Of a DNA stretch of 6,611 bases, positions 5,599 to 6,611 are shown in pieces; the first letter of the stretch is position 1; each line of letters opens with the position of its first letter. The stretch is from NCBI GenBank assembly GCA_030689795.1, contig JAUYEO010000054.1, positions 1 through 6,611 of the forward strand, given 5' to 3'. The DNA is from Desulfobacterales bacterium (GTDB lineage: Bacteria > Desulfobacterota > Desulfobacteria > Desulfobacterales > RPRI01). The notes under the pieces are model-generated. The model was not told the origin of the DNA and did no database searches. It saw only the letters and a program-made list of their open reading frames with translations. A program made the position numbers and the translations under genes.

Positions 5599-5660
5599 TT
5601 CCTCGCTGTTTCGATTGAGTTCAGCGGCGGCGAGCACCTTTCCTCGCTGTTTCGGTTCAA
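5599..5660 (+). repeat. Direct repeat and right arm of the cassette-bounding inverted repeat
   Basis: TTCCTCGCTGTTTCG occurs at 5599-5613 and again at 5640-5654, 41 bp apart. The second copy continues as the right arm of the 18-bp inverted repeat (5643-5660) that matches 4486-4503. Between the copies, CAGCG (5622-5626) and GCGAG (5630-5634) can pair with parts of the first copy. The layout suggests duplicated cassette ends left by recombination. Confidence 0.6.
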
Positions 5661-5681
5661 GGTTGGGTTGGCCCCTTTATT

Positions 5682-5930
5682 CTATGCGAATGCAACCTGG
5701 GGAAGTTCGACATAACTGTCGGGCTTTTCGGTTTTCTTTTGGATGGCGAAGAAACGGCGTTCGATTTCTTTAAGGACCTTCGCATCGAAATAGACCATCC
5801 CGCAATTCACGCAAATTTCGACCGGTGTGTTGGTGACAAGCAGATAATTGCCTTTAAACGAGTAAAGATAATCCGTCCGTCGCTCCTCGTATTGCCGGCT
5901 TCCGCAATAAATGCATTTCTTATTTTCCAT
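5682..5930 (-). CDS. YgiT/MqsA-type zinc finger antitoxin, orphan
   Basis: This 82-aa protein has ATG at 5930 and AAGGAG eight bases upstream. Two CxxC knuckles, C6-IY-C9-G and C40-VN-C43-G, form the zinc-binding site typical of the YgiT-type N-terminal domain of MqsA. The spacer includes the usual NTPVEICVNCG stretch. A helical part (DAKVLKEIERRF) and a short C-terminal tail follow; there is no HTH domain, so this is the short form normally encoded just downstream of a DUF4258 or other RelE-like toxin gene. Here the upstream gene survives only as a 29-codon 3' fragment whose stop overlaps this start by 11 bases. The antitoxin thus looks intact but has lost its toxin. A candidate promoter lies at the edge of the palindromic repeat further upstream. 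Confidence 0.88.
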   Translation of the reverse strand: MENKKCIYCGSRQYEERRTDYLYSFKGNYLLVTNTPVEICVNCGMVYFDAKVLKEIERRFFAIQKKTEKPDSYVELPQVAFA

Positions 5931-6009
5931 TTTCCCTGCTCCTTGTCCACGGGTCGACGAATTTCGGCGGCTTCGGAACGTAAACCGTAATGATTACCAC
6001 CTTGATCAT
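5920..6009 (-). pseudogene. 3' remnant of a second DUF4258 toxin gene
   Basis: Frame reading from 6009 down to TAA at 5920-5922 gives VVIITVYVPKPPKFVDPWTR and a short basic tail. This matches the C-terminal end of DUF4258 proteins, where a hydrophobic strand is followed by TVYxPxPPKW/F. The 11-bp overlap with the YgiT-type gene is the normal arrangement of such pairs. Upstream the frame closes at a TAG after seven more codons, and none of the three frames there shows the EYPDDPRG or histidine motifs. The palindromic repeat at 6072-6204 begins 62 bp further on. The gene is therefore truncated, probably by deletion or insertion; a very short functional protein is unlikely. Confidence 0.6.
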
Positions 6010-6058
6010 ATTGCTTTTCCAGCAAATCCTCTATGCAAATAAAGGCGTTTCTACATAT

Positions 6059-6086
6059 ATTGTAAACAGTAGAGCCAATTGCAAAA
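6059..6086 (-). promoter_or_regulatory. Candidate promoter at the edge of palindromic repeat copy 2
   Basis: On the minus strand TACAAT (6059-6064, 5 of 6 matches) lies 15 bases after TTTGCA (6080-6085), or 16 after TTTTGC (6081-6086). The geometry is like that at copy 1, where the repeat end also supplies the -35. It would transcribe the DUF4258 remnant and the zinc finger gene. Confidence 0.3.
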
Positions 6087-6204
6087 GTCGTCATTCCCGT
6101 GCAAACGGGAATCCAGAAATTTTTGCAACATATTGAAAAGACTGGATTCCCACTTTCGTGGGAATGACAAATTCTTCTCTTTTTAGGACTTTTGCAATTG
6201 ACTC
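6072..6204. repeat. MITE-like palindromic repeat, copy 2 (ATTCCC core)
   Basis: The outer arms are GAGCCAATTGCAAAAGTC (6072-6089) and GACTTTTGCAATTGACTC (6187-6204), matching at 17 of 18 when one is inverted. They are the same ends as in the element at 1131-1225. The core is different: GTCATTCCC...CGGGAATCCAG (6090-6116) faces CTGGATTCCC...GTGGGAATGAC (6142-6168), each half itself a small palindrome. This core wording is a widespread dispersed repeat (dRS3-like in style). The right flank is TATA-rich (GGTATAATAT). No protein is encoded; conceptual translations such as CHSHESGNPVF are well-known artefacts of this repeat. Confidence 0.8.
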
Positions 6205-6288
6205 GGTATAATATATGTTGGGTGCAATAGCAAAATTTTTCCGGGAGTGATTCGTGAGTTTTCAAAAAGAAATAATTGATGAGTATTT

Positions 6289-6313
6289 CAGACCGCTCTT
6301 CCGGAGCGGTCTG
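6289..6313. terminator. Perfect hairpin, possible bidirectional terminator
   Basis: CAGACCGCTC (6289-6298) and GAGCGGTCTG (6304-6313) form a perfect 10-bp stem with a TTCCG loop. It is GC-rich and stable, but neither strand has a U-tract directly after it, so Rho-independent termination is uncertain. Confidence 0.4.
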
Positions 6314-6318
6314 ATAAA

Positions 6319-6348
6319 TAATCCTGTCCATCCTGTTAATCCTGTCTA
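6319..6348. repeat. Short tandem repeat (ATCCTGT, 9-bp period)
   Basis: ATCCTGT occurs three times at about 9-10-bp intervals (AATCCTGTCC, ATCCTGTTA, ATCCTGTCTA). I recognise the wording as a dispersed intergenic repeat in many environmental proteobacterial and related genomes. Confidence 0.5.
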
Positions 6349-6392
6349 AAAGCTTCTCCCCCGCAGCCGACCGGCTTTTCGTCTTTCCGCTT

Positions 6393-6416
6393 TGTGCCTA
6401 TGTGCCTCTGTGCCTT
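6393..6416. repeat. Short tandem repeat, three 8-bp units
   Basis: TGTGCCTA, TGTGCCTC and TGTGCCTT follow each other directly. Like the neighbouring ATCCTGT array, this is the style of a dispersed intergenic repeat and carries no gene. Confidence 0.55.
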
Positions 6417-6440
6417 TGACCCTTGTTTTTAACATTTTTC

Positions 6441-6469
6441 TTGACATTTAAAACCTATCCTGATACGGA
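6441..6469 (+). promoter_or_regulatory. Candidate promoter for the gene at the right edge
   Basis: A perfect -35 box TTGACA (6441-6446) is followed at 17 bases by TACGGA (6464-6469), a poor -10 that is compensated by a TG at 6461-6462 in the extended -10 position. A start near 6476 would give a leader of about 130 bases before the ATG at 6608. Confidence 0.4.
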
Positions 6470-6592
6470 AAAAGTGCCTTATTTTCGGGCAAATCTGAGT
6501 AGTTATGAAAGGGGGTGGGACGGGAAAGAGAGCCAATGCAATTTTCGTAACACAAATTATCAGGTTTGGGTTAACTAATTATTAATCAGGTT

Positions 6593-6611
6593 AAGGAGGA
6601 ATTAAGGATGA
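6593..6611 (+). CDS. Ribosome binding site and first codon of a gene cut by the right edge
   Basis: AAGGAGG (6593-6599) is a near-perfect Shine-Dalgarno sequence, eight bases before an ATG at 6608-6610. Only the start codon and one more base are inside the window, so the product cannot be judged. Just upstream, TTAACT (6571-6576) can pair with GGTTAA (6589-6594), touching the Shine-Dalgarno sequence, and ATCAGGTT is repeated (6559-6566 and 6585-6592). Either could tune translation. Confidence 0.6.

Larger units (their letters stand above)
6205..6607 (+). other. Gene-free stretch with hairpin, short tandem repeats and a leader
   Basis: I see no convincing gene in these 400 bases on either strand. 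They hold a 10-bp-stem hairpin, a 9-bp-period and an 8-bp-period tandem repeat, a promoter and a long leader for the gene starting at 6608. The tandem repeats belong to the decayed side of the region; the part from about 6441 onward looks like a functional upstream region. Confidence 0.6.

Noticed and set aside
5467..5715. Plus-strand open frame of 82 codons
   Set aside because: It lies in another frame of the 81-aa gene and then runs through the repeats at 5599-5660; no recognisable motif.
5807..6331. Open frame of 174 codons on the minus strand across the palindromic repeat
   Set aside because: Most of it is translated repeat (CHSHESGNPVF and FWIPVCTGMT are known artefacts), a hairpin and tandem repeat, and it overlaps the well-supported zinc finger gene.

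Overview
This is a mosaic bacterial window with no rRNA, tRNA or CRISPR array. Its low-GC backbone carries minus-strand housekeeping or envelope genes, followed by a patchwork of an ATPase, small toxin-antitoxin-like genes and dispersed palindromic repeats. The gene families and repeats suggest a free-living Gram-negative of the Desulfobacterota/Nitrospirota kind, but no marker gene is present and this is an inference.

Positions 1-2908 (minus strand): a secreted or periplasmic VCBS/FG-GAP repeat protein (1247-2908) with a FlgO/TolB-like N-terminal domain; a 95-bp palindromic repeat (1131-1225) whose end appears to supply the -35 box of the next gene; a 129-aa protein built from two copies of a cysteine-containing repeat (708-1097); and, directly after its TAG stop, a TTG-started membrane-anchored MltF-like protein that runs off the left edge (1-707).

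Positions 2909-4400: a leader with duplicated sequence, a 23-codon C-terminal remnant resembling a HicB antitoxin, and a GC-richer AAA_14/DUF4143 ATPase (3126-4319). The ATPase looks acquired and has two 21-bp-spaced direct repeats upstream.

Positions 4480-5660: a cassette bounded by an exact 18-bp inverted repeat. It holds a lone DUF2283 gene (minus), a divergent promoter region with a palindrome, and an overlapping DUF4258 gene plus 81-aa gene (plus), arranged like a toxin-antitoxin pair.

Positions 5680-6611: a YgiT/MqsA-type zinc-finger gene (minus) that overlaps the 3' remnant of a second DUF4258 gene, a 133-bp palindromic repeat with the same ends as the first one, about 400 bp of gene-free sequence with short tandem repeats and a hairpin, and finally a promoter, leader and strong ribosome binding site for a plus-strand gene whose ATG is four bases from the right edge.

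The main theme is turnover of small selfish or stress modules (ATPase/DUF4143, HicB, DUF2283, two DUF4258 systems) between miniature repeats, next to an intact envelope gene group.
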